DNA of 26,422 bases, from IMG/VR virus record IMGVR_UViG_3300028384_000457, positions 1 through 26,422 of that record. One strand, given 5' to 3'. Below, piece after piece: positions 6,016 through 15,180 of the stretch (within the stretch, counting starts at the first letter, position 1; each line of letters starts with the position of its first letter). This stretch comes from a virus. A program made the translations under genes and the position numbers. The notes below the pieces were generated by a model. The model was not told where the DNA came from. It did no database searches and worked only from the letters and a program-made list of their open reading frames with translations.

Positions 6016-6235
6016 GTGGATCATTGCTCAAGTAGAACCATCTGAAGGGGACACCTTGCCAGGTGACCCTGACGTGTGGATGATTGAACCATACGTGCTA
6101 GACTCTGAAGGTCAGATCACACCATGGGCACCATATGCTGATGAGCGTGAATTTAATGTCAGGTCTTCTGACTTAACTGTTGTGACTAATCCAAGCAAAT
6201 CTTTGCTTGCTCGTTATATTGAATGTCTTGAATGA
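5978..6235 (+). CDS. Unknown protein, third of three related tandem proteins
   Basis: The protein has 85 aa and is the shortest and most diverged of the set. NEWIIAQVEPSEGDTLPGDP replaces the first strands. VWMIEPYVLDSEG, ITPWAPYADEREFNVRSSDL, TVVTNPSKSL and LARYIECLE then match the PY-L, W-P, strand and NP--L blocks of the two upstream proteins. ATG 5978 follows CGAGGT at suitable distance and overlaps the previous gene by 38 bases. The stop overlaps the DNA polymerase start as ATGA, so its translation is likely tied to that of gp43. Confidence 0.8.
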   Translation: MEITANLLKLQNEWIIAQVEPSEGDTLPGDPDVWMIEPYVLDSEGQITPWAPYADEREFNVRSSDLTVVTNPSKSLLARYIECLE

Positions 6236-8721
6236 AGTTTTACACTAGTGTTGAGCAAGCAGGCAACCGTCTGCTTGTACGTGGTTATGAGAATGGCAAT
6301 CGTTACAGCGTGAGGGTTCCTTTTAACCCTACGCTGTATTTGCCTACTAAGAATTATTCTGAGTGGAGAACACTGGAAGGTGATTGTGTAGAACCTCATC
6401 AGTTCGGATCTATTACCGAAGCAAGAGACTTTGTAAAACAATACAAAGAAGTAGATGACTTTGAGATTTATGGTAACTCTCGTTTCTTATATCAATATAT
6501 CGCAGAGCAGCATCCAGAAGAAGAACTAAAGTTTGACAGCAGTAAGATTCGTGTCTTTACTATTGACATTGAGACTGCTGCTGAGAATGGTTTTCCTGAC
6601 ATTGAAAGTGCTGATCAGGAGATTCTTGCTATCAGTATCAAGGATAGTTTCTCTGGTCGTATTACGGTTTTTGGAGCTAGAGCATTTGATAATAAAGATC
6701 CTATGGTGGATTACATGCATTTTCGCTCAGAAGAGAGCATGATGGGTGCATTCCTTGATTTCTGGCAAGAGAACTATCCTGATGTTGTCACGGGATGGAA
6801 CTGTCAGTTGTTCGATATGCCATACATTCATAATCGTATCAATCGTATTATGGGTGAGAAGTTTGTGAAACTTCTTTCTCCTTGGAAACTTGTGTCTCAG
6901 CGTGAGATCTTTATTAAAGGTCGTAAGAATTTTTCTATCGACATGCTTGGTATCTCTACGCTTGACTATCTGGAACTGTATAAGAAATTTACTTATACAA
7001 ACCAAGAGTCATACCGTCTGGATCATATCTGTTCTGTAGAACTGAATGAGAAGAAACTAGATCACTCTGAGTTTGATACGTTCAAAGAGTTCTATGAGAA
7101 CGACTGGCAGAAGTTCATCGAGTACAACATCCATGACGTTCGTCTGGTGGATAAGCTTGATGACAAGATGAAACTGATTGAACTGGCATACACCATGGCA
7201 TATGACGCTAAGGTGAATTATGAAGATGTGTTTAGTCAGGTCCGTATGTGGGATAACTACATTTATTGCGAACTACTAAAGCGTAAGATTGCAATCCCTC
7301 CCAAGAAAGAGGCGACTAAGACTGAGAAGTATGCAGGTGCTTATGTCAAGGAACCAAAACCAGGATTTTATGATTGGGTGGTTAGTTTTGACCTTAACAG
7401 TCTGTATCCTCACCTTATTATGCAGTACAACATCTCTCCAGAGACACTCCAAGATACCAGACATCCATCAGTCACCGTTGATAAGATACTTCAGAAGCAA
7501 GTAGAGATTGACGGTGAGTATGCTGTGTGTGCTAACGGAGCACAGTATTGTAAGGATAAGCATGGGTTTCTTCCTCAGATGATGAAGAAGATGTATGACA
7601 GCAGAGTTATTTTCAAGAAGAAGATGATTGCTGCTAAAAAAGAATATGAGAAGACACCTACTGTTGAACTCATGAAAGAGATTGCTCGCTGTAATAACAT
7701 TCAGATGGCAAAGAAGATCTCTTTGAACTCTGCTTATGGTGCCATTGGTAATGAACACTTTCGTTACTATCGTCTTGCTAATGCTGAAGCAATCACTTTG
7801 TCTGGACAAGTGTCAATCCGTTGGATTGAGAACAAAATGAACGGATACCTAAATACTCTTTTGCAAACCGAGGATATAGATTATGTCATCGCTAGCGATA
7901 CCGACTCAATCTATCTTAATCTTGGACCTCTTGTTAGTAAATTTTTTGGTGCTAAGTCTAGCGACAAAGCAGCAGTTGTGGGGATACTTGACAAGATCTG
8001 CCAAGAGAAATTGGAACCTTTTATTGAACGTTCATATCAAGAACTTGCGAATTACGTTTCGGCGTATGACCAAAAGATGAGTATGAAGCGTGAGAATATC
8101 GCTGATCGTGGTATTTGGACTGCGAAGAAGCGTTACATTCTTAACGTATGGGACAGTGAAGGTGTTAGATATAAGGAACCAAAAATGAAGATTATGGGTT
8201 TGGAGACTGCCCGTTCTTCTACTCCAGCGTATTTTAGAGACAAGTTATATGCAGCGTTTAAGATTATTATCGGCAAATCAAATGATGAACTTATCACTTT
8301 CATCGATGATGTGCGAGCAGAAACGAGACTGCGACCTTATGAGGAAGTTGCTTTCCCTAGAGGAGTCAATAATCTCTCAAAATATCGTCACCCAACTGAG
8401 ATCTACCAAAAAGGAACACCCATCCATGTGCGAGGTGCTCTGCTCTACAACCACTATGTCAAAAAGCACAAAGTAGAAAACAAACATCAACTTATTCAAG
8501 AGGGTGAGAAGATTAAGTTCATGTATCTTAAAACACCAAATCCAATTCATGAGAATTGTATTAGTTTTTTTGGTGAGTTGCCTCATGAGTTTGGACTTGA
8601 GAAGTATGTTGATTATCAAACTCAATTTGAAAAGTCATTCTTGGAACCTCTCAAGAATGTGCTAGAATGTGTGGGATGGACCCATGAGAAAAAAATTTCA
8701 CTTAGCAGTTTCTTTGAATAG
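6232..8721 (+). CDS. 43: Family B DNA polymerase gp43
   Basis: The protein has 829 aa (T4 898) in a single uninterrupted frame. It is the replicative polymerase with 3'-5' proofreading. Exonuclease motifs: FTIDIET (D112, E114, the same numbers as in T4), [13 protein letters not shown] (D195) and [11 protein letters not shown] (D302). Polymerase motifs: [12 protein letters not shown] (D387); [25 protein letters not shown] near residue 555. The C terminus [10 protein letters not shown] fits the clamp-binding peptide expected at the end of gp43. The ATG overlaps the upstream stop (ATGA). No intron, intein or split is seen. Confidence 0.99.
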   Translation: MKFYTSVEQAGNRLLVRGYENGNRYSVRVPFNPTLYLPTKNYSEWRTLEGDCVEPHQFGSITEARDFVKQYKEVDDFEIYGNSRFLYQYIAEQHPEEELKFDSSKIRVFTIDIETAAENGFPDIESADQEILAISIKDSFSGRITVFGARAFDNKDPMVDYMHFRSEESMMGAFLDFWQENYPDVVTGWNCQLFDMPYIHNRINRIMGEKFVKLLSPWKLVSQREIFIKGRKNFSIDMLGISTLDYLELYKKFTYTNQESYRLDHICSVELNEKKLDHSEFDTFKEFYENDWQKFIEYNIHDVRLVDKLDDKMKLIELAYTMAYDAKVNYEDVFSQVRMWDNYIYCELLKRKIAIPPKKEATKTEKYAGAYVKEPKPGFYDWVVSFDLNSLYPHLIMQYNISPETLQDTRHPSVTVDKILQKQVEIDGEYAVCANGAQYCKDKHGFLPQMMKKMYDSRVIFKKKMIAAKKEYEKTPTVELMKEIARCNNIQMAKKISLNSAYGAIGNEHFRYYRLANAEAITLSGQVSIRWIENKMNGYLNTLLQTEDIDYVIASDTDSIYLNLGPLVSKFFGAKSSDKAAVVGILDKICQEKLEPFIERSYQELANYVSAYDQKMSMKRENIADRGIWTAKKRYILNVWDSEGVRYKEPKMKIMGLETARSSTPAYFRDKLYAAFKIIIGKSNDELITFIDDVRAETRLRPYEEVAFPRGVNNLSKYRHPTEIYQKGTPIHVRGALLYNHYVKKHKVENKHQLIQEGEKIKFMYLKTPNPIHENCISFFGELPHEFGLEKYVDYQTQFEKSFLEPLKNVLECVGWTHEKKISLSSFFE

Positions 8722-8729
8722 GAGTTATT

Positions 8730-9743
8730 ATGAGTTTTCTAGATAGTGTAATTAAGGACAGTGGAAATGAATTTGCTGGTCTGGTTAGTGAAGGAGTCGC
8801 TGCTGGCGACATCACTTCTTATGTTGATACTGGGTCTTATATCTTTAACGCCTTGGTTAGTGGTTCGATTTATGGAGGACTTCCTTCCAATAAAGTTACA
8901 GCTCTCGCTGGTGAATCAAGCACGGGAAAGACTTTTTTTGCTCTCAGTGTCGTTCGTAGTTTCCTTAACGCTAATCCTACAGGCGGCGTCATTTATTTTG
9001 AAACTGAGTCCGCCATTTCCCGTGAAATGATTGAAAGTCGTGGGATTGATTCTAATCGTATGGTGCTATTCCCAGTAGCAACTATTGAAGAATTTAGAAC
9101 ACAAGCTTGTCGTATTGTTGATAAGTATCTTAAAGAACCAAAGGATGAACGCCAACCGATGATGTTTGTTCTTGATAGTCTTGGTATGCTTTCAACCACC
9201 AAAGAGATGAAGGATGTTGCTGATGATAAGCAAGTTCGTGACATGACTAAATCTCAATTGATCAAGGGTGCCTTCCGTGTGCTAACTCTCAAACTGGGTC
9301 AAGCACAAGTCCCTATGATCGTCACCAATCATACCTATGATGTGATTGGATCCTATGTGCCACAAAAAGAAATGGGTGGTGGCACTGGACTAAAGTATGC
9401 TGCTTCTACTATAATCTATTTGTCCAAATCAAAGGAGAAGGACGGCACAGAGGTGGTGGGTAACATCATCAAATGTGAAGCAAAAAAATCACGATTAACC
9501 AAGGAGGGCAGCAAAGTTGCAACACGTCTTTTCTTCGATGACCGAGGACTCGATCGCTATTATGGACTACTGGAATTGGGTGAACAATACGGAGTCTTTG
9601 AGCGTGTGGGAAATCGTATCAAGATTGATGGTTCTTCTGTTTATCCTAAATCTATTCTCAGCGATCCTGAAAAATACTTCACCAAAGAAGTGATGGACAA
9701 ACTTGAAGAGGCAGCAAAACAAGAATTTACTTATGGCAACTGA
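8730..9743 (+). CDS. uvsX: Recombinase UvsX (RecA-like)
   Basis: The protein has 337 aa. UvsX forms filaments on single-stranded DNA and drives strand exchange in recombination-dependent replication and repair. Walker A is GESSTGKT (61-68). Walker B is MMFVLDSLG, and the DNA-binding loop region includes [10 protein letters not shown] and [15 protein letters not shown]. The start has a good GGAG five bases upstream. The gene follows 43 after 8 bases and overlaps gene 41 by 11 bases, a typical cyanophage order 43-uvsX-41. Confidence 0.97.
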   Translation: MSFLDSVIKDSGNEFAGLVSEGVAAGDITSYVDTGSYIFNALVSGSIYGGLPSNKVTALAGESSTGKTFFALSVVRSFLNANPTGGVIYFETESAISREMIESRGIDSNRMVLFPVATIEEFRTQACRIVDKYLKEPKDERQPMMFVLDSLGMLSTTKEMKDVADDKQVRDMTKSQLIKGAFRVLTLKLGQAQVPMIVTNHTYDVIGSYVPQKEMGGGTGLKYAASTIIYLSKSKEKDGTEVVGNIIKCEAKKSRLTKEGSKVATRLFFDDRGLDRYYGLLELGEQYGVFERVGNRIKIDGSSVYPKSILSDPEKYFTKEVMDKLEEAAKQEFTYGN

Positions 9744-11121
9744 GCGTATTGAAACTACTATCTTACGAAATCTCATCTTTACTGAGGAGTATTATCGTAA
9801 GGTAGTACCTTTTTTAAAAGCAGATTACTTCCAAGAATATCATGAAAAAATTATCTTTGAAGAGATTGCTGACTTTGCAAGTAAGTATGATAAAATACCT
9901 ACTAAAGAAGTCTTATCGATTAATCTCCAGAATCGTAACGATCTTACTGACGACACGTACAAAGATTCGTTACAGACAGTACAAGGACTTACCGACGAGT
10001 GGGTCGATTACGAATGGCTCCTCGATGCCACCGAAAAGTGGTGTCAAGACAGAGCAATCTATCTCGCCCTTATGCGGTCGATCCAAATTGCAGATGGAGG
10101 CGATAAAAAAATATCAAAGGATGCGATACCAGGCATTCTACAAGAAGCACTAGCAGTATCTTTTGATGAACATATTGGACACAGTTATACGGAGCAAGCA
10201 GAAGAACGTTATGAGTTCTATCACAGAAAAGAAGAGAAAGTCCCATTTGATTTGGAGAAGTTTAACTTCATTACCAAAGGTGGTCTCTCTAACAAGACTC
10301 TCAATGTCGCTCTTGCTGGAACGGGCGTCGGCAAGTCTTTATTCATGTGCCATTGCGCTGGTGCCGCACTCACAGAGGGGTACAACGTACTCTATATTAC
10401 ATGTGAAATGGCAGAGGAAAAGATTGCTGAACGAATTGACGCAAACCTTTTGAATGTCAATGTTAAAGATATTGCTGAACTACCAGAAGTTATCTTCACT
10501 AGCAAGATTCAGGAGATTGCTAGGAAGACTAGAGGCAAACTTATTATCAAAGAATATCCCACAGCGTCTGCCCACGCAGGACATTTCAAAGCACTCCTGA
10601 GCGATCTTTCTCTTAAGAAAGATTTTAAACCACATATTATCTTTATCGATTATCTAAACATCTGTGCGTCAGTGAGGTATAAAGGTGCGATTGTCAATAG
10701 TTACACGTATGTTAAAGCGATTGCTGAGGAGCTTCGTGGTCTTGCTGTGGAAGTTGGGGTTCCTATTGTTAGTGCTACTCAGACCACTCGTAGTGGTTTT
10801 GGGAATTCTGATCCTGATCTTACCGATACTTCTGAGTCTTTTGGCTTACCTGCCACTGCTGATTTTATGTTCGCTCTTATCAGCACTGAGGAGCTTGAAC
10901 AACAGGGTCGCCTTATGGTCAAACAACTTAAAAACAGATACTCAGATCTCGTTACCTCACGAAAATTCATGGTGGGAATTGACAGATCGAAGATGAAGCT
11001 GTATGATGTAGCGGACGATGCTTCCGCTATCAGCATCGATGCAGAGGATCCTGGTGAGGAGTTCTCACAATTTGCCGAAACACAAAACCGTCTATCTAAA
11101 TTTGCTGAGTGGAATGTATGA
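9733..11121 (+). CDS. 41: Replicative DNA helicase gp41 (DnaB-type)
   Basis: The protein has 462 aa from ATG 9733 ([16 protein letters not shown]); the in-frame TTG at 9703 would extend it into uvsX with no better ribosome site. gp41 is the hexameric 5'-3' helicase that works with primase gp61. An N-terminal helical domain is followed by the RecA-like motor: Walker A AGTGVGKS (195-202), [13 protein letters not shown], Walker [11 protein letters not shown] near residue 300, and the motif [10 protein letters not shown]. The 3' end has an acidic tail with DPGEEF. It overlaps uvsX upstream and mazG downstream (ATGA). Confidence 0.97.
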   Translation: MATERIETTILRNLIFTEEYYRKVVPFLKADYFQEYHEKIIFEEIADFASKYDKIPTKEVLSINLQNRNDLTDDTYKDSLQTVQGLTDEWVDYEWLLDATEKWCQDRAIYLALMRSIQIADGGDKKISKDAIPGILQEALAVSFDEHIGHSYTEQAEERYEFYHRKEEKVPFDLEKFNFITKGGLSNKTLNVALAGTGVGKSLFMCHCAGAALTEGYNVLYITCEMAEEKIAERIDANLLNVNVKDIAELPEVIFTSKIQEIARKTRGKLIIKEYPTASAHAGHFKALLSDLSLKKDFKPHIIFIDYLNICASVRYKGAIVNSYTYVKAIAEELRGLAVEVGVPIVSATQTTRSGFGNSDPDLTDTSESFGLPATADFMFALISTEELEQQGRLMVKQLKNRYSDLVTSRKFMVGIDRSKMKLYDVADDASAISIDAEDPGEEFSQFAETQNRLSKFAEWNV

Positions 11122-11519
11122 TTAATTTTAATAAGTATGAAGAGTTTGTTGCAGAAGTTACTTCTGACTGTTCAACGAACTTTGTTGATTTCGCTGATCG
11201 TATTGGCGAGTTGGATCGTGAGGGTGCCAATATTGAGCGTCTCCTTACTGCTGGTGTTGGGATTAATGCTGAAGGTGGTGAGTTCCTTGAGATCATTAAG
11301 AAGATGGTATTCCAAGGCAAGCCTTGGAACGACGATAATCGAGAACATCTTATTATTGAGTTGGGTGATGTCATGTGGTATGTGGCACAAGCTACTCAAT
11401 CGCTAGGTGTATCGATGGAAGAAGTTCTTGATCGAAATATCACTAAACTTTCTAAACGTTATCCTGAAGGAACTTTTGACGCTTACTATTCCGAAAATCG
11501 TCAAGCAGGAGATCGATGA
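11118..11519 (+). CDS. mazG: MazG-type nucleotide pyrophosphohydrolase
   Basis: The protein has 133 aa from ATG 11118, chosen over GTG 11109 because it overlaps the gene 41 stop as ATGA. MazG-fold enzymes hydrolyse nucleoside triphosphates to monophosphate and pyrophosphate. The metal-binding acidic residues are visible: INAEGGEFLEIIKK (E52, E55, E58) and IIELGDVMWYVA (E81, D84), followed by SMEEVLDRNITKLSKRYPEG. Cyanophage MazG is a known auxiliary gene, linked in the literature to alarmone control or recycling of host nucleotides. Its position beside helicase and a thioredoxin-like gene fits nucleotide supply. Confidence 0.92.
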   Translation: MINFNKYEEFVAEVTSDCSTNFVDFADRIGELDREGANIERLLTAGVGINAEGGEFLEIIKKMVFQGKPWNDDNREHLIIELGDVMWYVAQATQSLGVSMEEVLDRNITKLSKRYPEGTFDAYYSENRQAGDR

Positions 11520-11809
11520 CTAAGTTTTATATCTTCACCAAGGATTCTTGTGGTCCTTGTGGTCTAGTTAAGCGATACTTTAACGCTATCAAAGATGATC
11601 GCACCAAACTCATTGAAGAAGTTCATCTTGAGGACTTTAGTGATGAACCAATTCCAGAAGAGAATATTGCTCTTGCTAAGAAGTATGGTGTGACTGCTAC
11701 TCCTGTTTTGGTTATTGTTGATGGGAATGGGGAACTGCTTGAAACCTTAATTGGTGGTGTTAATATTACTCAAAACATTCGTAAATTATTCAGCAAATAC
11801 GATGTATAG
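11516..11809 (+). CDS. Thioredoxin/glutaredoxin-like protein
   Basis: The protein has 97 aa. It starts MTKFYIFTKDSCGPCGLVKR with the active-site CGPC at residues 12-15, identical to the thioredoxin motif. ATPVLVIVDGNGELL supplies the cis-proline strand, and a GG precedes the last helix. Likely roles are reducing ribonucleotide reductase (nrdA/nrdB are downstream) or redirecting host redox control. It is too short for a full thioredoxin (about 105 aa) but well formed. The start overlaps mazG as ATGA, and the stop overlaps the next small gene. Confidence 0.92.
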   Translation: MTKFYIFTKDSCGPCGLVKRYFNAIKDDRTKLIEEVHLEDFSDEPIPEENIALAKKYGVTATPVLVIVDGNGELLETLIGGVNITQNIRKLFSKYDV

Positions 11810-12002
11810 TTTCTGGATTCACCTAGTAGCATTCTTCCAAGTTGTTGTGATGAATTGTATTCAACCAGTCAATTGGAAGTATTGCTACAGGGTGGACCAG
11901 TGGTTGATACCAGAAGTCGTCCAAGGATATAAAATTTGGAGTGGGCAAGAAAAACCTTATCAAAAAGAACAAGAATATCTTAAAACCCTCCAGTCTAAAT
12001 AA
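11802..12002 (+). CDS. 66-aa protein of unknown function with hydrophobic N terminus
   Basis: The gene runs from ATG 11802, overlapping the thioredoxin-like stop by 8 bases, to TAA 12000-12002. The first 18 residues (MYSFWIHLVAFFQVVVMN) form a hydrophobic helix that could be a membrane anchor. The rest is Trp- and Tyr-rich, then charged (EKPYQKEQEYLKTLQSK). The last codons lie inside the following terminator hairpin, and the stop codon is in its loop. I do not recognise the family. Confidence 0.7.
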   Translation: MYSFWIHLVAFFQVVVMNCIQPVNWKYCYRVDQWLIPEVVQGYKIWSGQEKPYQKEQEYLKTLQSK

Positions 12003-12020
12003 TTAGACGGGAGGTTTTTT
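11987..12020 (+). terminator. Strong intrinsic terminator between early and late modules
   Basis: Left arm CCTCCAGTCTAA (11987-11998), loop ATAA and right arm TTAGACGGGAGG (12003-12014) make a 12-base stem with one A-G mismatch. TTTTTT (12015-12020) follows. It should end the transcript carrying 43-uvsX-41-mazG-thioredoxin. The right arm contains GGGAGG, which is also the ribosome site of the next gene. Confidence 0.85.
11995..12001 (+). promoter_or_regulatory. Late-promoter-like CTAAATA inside the terminator
   Basis: CTAAATA matches the late motif seen elsewhere in this window. It straddles the hairpin's left arm and loop. A late start about 6-7 bases downstream would leave out the left arm, giving a leader of roughly 14 bases with GGGAGG (12009-12014) exposed seven bases before ATG 12022. 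Confidence 0.5.
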
Positions 12021-12021
12021 C

Positions 12022-13173
12022 ATGGCATTTAATAGCATACCTAAAAATCTTTCAGAGATGCGAGCGGTTGCTGGCAGCAGCATCGACGAAAAATATAGAG
12101 GTGGAATTATCCAGTTCTATAGTAAAATTAAAAAAGCACATGGGATGGAAGATCCCTTAGCATTTAATCCTACAACTAAATCTGGCAAGAGTTGTAAATT
12201 AGTTCGTGCTCTTAAAGGAGAAGTAGATATTGCTAAACTAAAAAGAGAATGTAACTTAGATTCTAATTTTAAAATCAGTTGGGGAGACGGTAGCAGAGGC
12301 AATCGTGGCACAGGTAATACTGGTAATCTATTTGAGGGACAACTTGAGAAAGGATTAAATGATTGGATTGAAGAAGGAGACTATCGCACTAATCCATACA
12401 GAGATTTTATTGCTGATTTAATTAAATTTTATGACCTTGAGGATTGTCAGATTGTAAAGGTAATTGCTGAGGGAGGAGAAAATAAAAAGAGACCAATTAC
12501 ATTTGATGGAGGTAACTGGAAGATTGGTGATGCTGATGCCAATCACTATAATATTGGTCCAATCGTTACTGACCTAACTCTAACAACCAAGTGTAAAGGG
12601 AAACCTGAGAAATTAATTTACCTTTCACTGAAGAAAGGTGGAACAACTACGATGTCAAATCTTGGTGTTAAGAAGATATTCACCAAAGAAGATATCCAAA
12701 ATGGAATGATTGAAACAGACATTGGCAAAAAAATTTTAAATACTTTTGGCATAGATAATTCTAGGTTTTGTCGAATATTTAATGAAGCAATGATTGGTGC
12801 GGTGAAGAGTGGTGGTGATGATACAAATCCATCATTCAACAGAACACTTCTCCAAGGAATGATTCGTGGTTCTATTGGATATGGATATCATTATACACAT
12901 AAGCAAAGTGGAAATAAGATTAAAAATTTCCCGATGACAAAGGAAGTTTGTGATAGGGCGACCCATGTCAGTTCTGTAACTGTCCATTATGGAGGCAAGA
13001 CTGGAACTGGACAACGTGTAGATATCACGGTTAAAACACCTGTCATGGAACTGAAGTTTAACATTCGTGACACAAGCGGCAGTTCAGACCCATGGCCTGA
13101 TAAACTACAGTCAGCATACAAGTTCAAGGGCGAGCAGATCTTCAGCACACCAGAGGACGGTTACGAAGACTAA
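12022..13173 (+). CDS. 383-aa protein of unknown function, possibly a PD-(D/E)XK-type nuclease
   Basis: I do not recognise this protein by name. It is 383 aa and soluble, with a Lys-rich N-terminal helix region and a Gly/Arg/Asn-rich linker (GDGSRGNRGTGNTGN, 88-102). A helix with acidic residues (LFEGQLEKGLNDWIEE) is followed by GPIVTDLTLT (D184) and LIYLSLKKGGTTTMSNLGVK (S202-L-K204). The order acidic helix, D, strand, [E/S]-x-K resembles PD-(D/E)XK nucleases of the type with ISLK in the second catalytic strand; this is inference. It has its own GGGAGG ribosome site and late-like promoter. TAA overlaps the next gene's ATG, which codes for the ligase-like protein, so a nucleic-acid role is plausible. 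A structural role cannot be excluded. Confidence 0.8.
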   Translation: MAFNSIPKNLSEMRAVAGSSIDEKYRGGIIQFYSKIKKAHGMEDPLAFNPTTKSGKSCKLVRALKGEVDIAKLKRECNLDSNFKISWGDGSRGNRGTGNTGNLFEGQLEKGLNDWIEEGDYRTNPYRDFIADLIKFYDLEDCQIVKVIAEGGENKKRPITFDGGNWKIGDADANHYNIGPIVTDLTLTTKCKGKPEKLIYLSLKKGGTTTMSNLGVKKIFTKEDIQNGMIETDIGKKILNTFGIDNSRFCRIFNEAMIGAVKSGGDDTNPSFNRTLLQGMIRGSIGYGYHYTHKQSGNKIKNFPMTKEVCDRATHVSSVTVHYGGKTGTGQRVDITVKTPVMELKFNIRDTSGSSDPWPDKLQSAYKFKGEQIFSTPEDGYED

Positions 13174-14375
13174 TGGCAAACATCAAACAGCTCAAGCACC
13201 TAGAACACCTTGAAGATGAGATGCTGAACTATGGCGTCGAAGGATGTATGGCAGCAGTATCGTTCCTGAAAGAACTGAGGAAGATGCTGGGTCATCAGGA
13301 GAGTAGTGGTTTCATGCAGACTAAATGGGACGGTGCTCCTTCTGTCATCTGTGGTGTGGATCCTCTTGCTAATATTTTCTTTGTTGGAACGAAGTCTGTA
13401 TTTAACAAAGACACTCCTAAGATTTGTTATTCTGAGGATGATGTTGATGAAATGTATAGTGGAGATCTCGCAGAGAAACTTAAGTTCTCTTACAGATACT
13501 TTAGTGAGTTGGGAATCAAAGGTGTGATTCAGGGCGACCTTCTCTTTACATCTGATTTAAAACGAGAGACTATTAATGACGAAAAACTCTATACTTTCAG
13601 ACCCAACACAATTACCTATGCTATTCCTGTTGATCATCCTATTGGAAAAGCAGCGGGCAGAGCAAAGATCGGTGTAGTATTTCATACGCATTATGCTGGA
13701 TCTGATCTTCCTACAATGCAGGCAATGGCAGGTGCTCCTGTTGATACCTTTAATAAAATTCCTGAAGTTCTAGTTGTAAAGAATGATACTCCTATGAACC
13801 GAGTTGGTTTCTCTCTCACAGAGATGACTAAGTTTGACAACTATATCACTAAAATTGAACGCATGTGTAAGATCTGTGGTGATTTCTTAGATGAATTAGT
13901 TGGTGCTACTGGTACAACTGGAGATGCCAAGTTCCACATAGCATCTTACTTAAAGCAGTTCTTTAATAACGAGATCAAGAATGCTAGAAGCATTGGTAAT
14001 ATCGATGAAAGTTTGTATGATCTAGCAAACTTCTATCATGAGAAGATGAGTAAGGAACTTGCCAAGATCAAGACAGCAGCAAACTTAACCAAAAAACGCA
14101 ACCTTGTTTATCAGAGTGAAAACTACCTTGTGGATAATGTCTATAAGTTTAAAGCGATGCTGACCTTGTATAAAGAACTTCAGGCAGTGAAGCAAATGGT
14201 TATAGATAAACTGGACCACCTGGAAGAGTTCAGAACTTTTGTTCAAACGGAGAAAGGATATAAGGTCACAACTCCAGAAGGATATGTTCTTCACAAGGAT
14301 GGCAGTATGATTAAGTTTGTCAATCGCTTGGAGTTTGCTTACAATAACTTTACCTTACAGAAGCAATGGCGTTAG
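13173..14375 (+). CDS. Putative polynucleotide ligase / covalent nucleotidyltransferase-like protein
   Basis: The protein has 400 aa. FMQTKWDGAPSVICG (K51-W-D53-G54) fits ligase motif I KxDG, whose lysine takes AMP. FFVGTKSVFNK fits the following strand. GVIQGDLLF (118-125) fits motif III. Near the C terminus, TPEGYVLHKDGSMIKFVNR (E369-G370, K381) fits motifs IV (EGxV) and V (KxK-like). A mostly helical insertion of about 170 residues (210-365) separates the two halves, which is unusual. Family members seal DNA or RNA ends through an enzyme-AMP intermediate; substrate and cofactor are unknown. It is coupled to the 383-aa protein upstream (TAATG-type overlap) and overlaps the NMN-adenylyltransferase-like gene by 10 bases. 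Expression is probably late. Motif calls are by eye. Confidence 0.6.
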   Translation: MANIKQLKHLEHLEDEMLNYGVEGCMAAVSFLKELRKMLGHQESSGFMQTKWDGAPSVICGVDPLANIFFVGTKSVFNKDTPKICYSEDDVDEMYSGDLAEKLKFSYRYFSELGIKGVIQGDLLFTSDLKRETINDEKLYTFRPNTITYAIPVDHPIGKAAGRAKIGVVFHTHYAGSDLPTMQAMAGAPVDTFNKIPEVLVVKNDTPMNRVGFSLTEMTKFDNYITKIERMCKICGDFLDELVGATGTTGDAKFHIASYLKQFFNNEIKNARSIGNIDESLYDLANFYHEKMSKELAKIKTAANLTKKRNLVYQSENYLVDNVYKFKAMLTLYKELQAVKQMVIDKLDHLEEFRTFVQTEKGYKVTTPEGYVLHKDGSMIKFVNRLEFAYNNFTLQKQWR

Positions 14376-14929
14376 ACGGAAAGGTTTGCTACTTTACATT
14401 TGGTAGGTTTCAACCAGCAACTACTGGGCATGGAGAAAACTTTGCTGGTGTAAAACGTGCTGCTGGTCAGCATGACTATCGCATTTATATTTCTCAAACT
14501 GTAGATAAGAAAGGTAGCAATCCTTTACCACCAGATAGAAAGTTATATTATATGAATAAGTCTTTTCCAGAACATCGTGGTAAAATATTTTCTGGACCTA
14601 AACAACCTGTCGCTATCCTCCAAGATCTTATGCTGGCAGGATACGATGAGGTTGTTTTTTTAGTAGGTTCTGATAGAGTTTCTGCCATGCAGTTCCTTCA
14701 TAAATATAACGGAACTGAGTTTTCGTTCAGAAAGATTGATATTCAGTCTTCTGGAAGTAGAGACGCTGATGGTGATACCTTTGCCATTTCTGGAACTAAG
14801 ATGAGACGTGCGGCATTTGCTGGCGACTTCGATACATTCAGAAAAGGTATTCCTAGAGCATTAAGTGATCGTGATTGTCGCGCTCTTATGGGTGAAATTG
14901 CGGCAGCACTACCTAAGAATTTTAAATGA
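14366..14929 (+). CDS. Nucleotidyltransferase of the NMN-adenylyltransferase/cytidylyltransferase type
   Basis: The protein has 187 aa. GRFQPATTGH (13-22) is the (G/A)RFQPxHxGH signature of NadM/NadR-like enzymes, with Thr at the first His position. FLVGSDR (98-104) and ISGTKMR (141-147), the ISxTxxR motif, complete the HIGH-superfamily active site. The family moves a nucleotidyl group onto NMN or a phosphorylated small molecule; NAD synthesis or salvage is the best guess, but substrate cannot be read here. The loss of the first conserved His may change activity or specificity. It overlaps the ligase-like gene and, as ATGA, the next small gene. Confidence 0.85.
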   Translation: MALDGKVCYFTFGRFQPATTGHGENFAGVKRAAGQHDYRIYISQTVDKKGSNPLPPDRKLYYMNKSFPEHRGKIFSGPKQPVAILQDLMLAGYDEVVFLVGSDRVSAMQFLHKYNGTEFSFRKIDIQSSGSRDADGDTFAISGTKMRRAAFAGDFDTFRKGIPRALSDRDCRALMGEIAAALPKNFK

Positions 14930-15180
14930 AAGATTTTAAGAAATTACGAGAAGAAGCATTACGCCAACAGCAAAGACAGCAGGAAGTATTCAAAGAAGGC
15001 GATGCTATTATGTCATCACGAACTGGCGATAAAGGATACATCCATCGCCTTGGTGGAAACTACGCTATTGTTATAACAGAAGATGGAAATATGCTTCGTG
15101 AGTGGATGAGAAATATTAGATCTATAAATAATACAAGAAGAACCTCCCTTTTAAACGATGAAGTATCAGGAACCAACTAA
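14926..15180 (+). CDS. Small SH3/KOW-like protein of unknown function
   Basis: The protein has 84 aa. A basic, Gln-rich N-terminal helix (LREEALRQQQRQQEVFKEGD) precedes a short beta-rich region, IMSSRTGDKGYIHRLGGNYA and IVITEDGNMLREWM. The Gly turns and strand spacing resemble a small SH3/KOW barrel; this is inference. The start overlaps the previous stop as ATGA. A perfect TATAAATA lies within its last codons and probably serves the next gene. Confidence 0.75.
   Translation: MKDFKKLREEALRQQQRQQEVFKEGDAIMSSRTGDKGYIHRLGGNYAIVITEDGNMLREWMRNIRSINNTRRTSLLNDEVSGTN
15123..15130 (+). promoter_or_regulatory. T4-late-type promoter element TATAAATA
   Basis: A perfect TATAAATA is embedded in the 3' end of the preceding gene, 27 bases before ATG 15158. 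It would start a transcript for the zinc-knuckle/EF-hand protein and the structural-looking genes after it. No clear Shine-Dalgarno follows. Confidence 0.55.
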
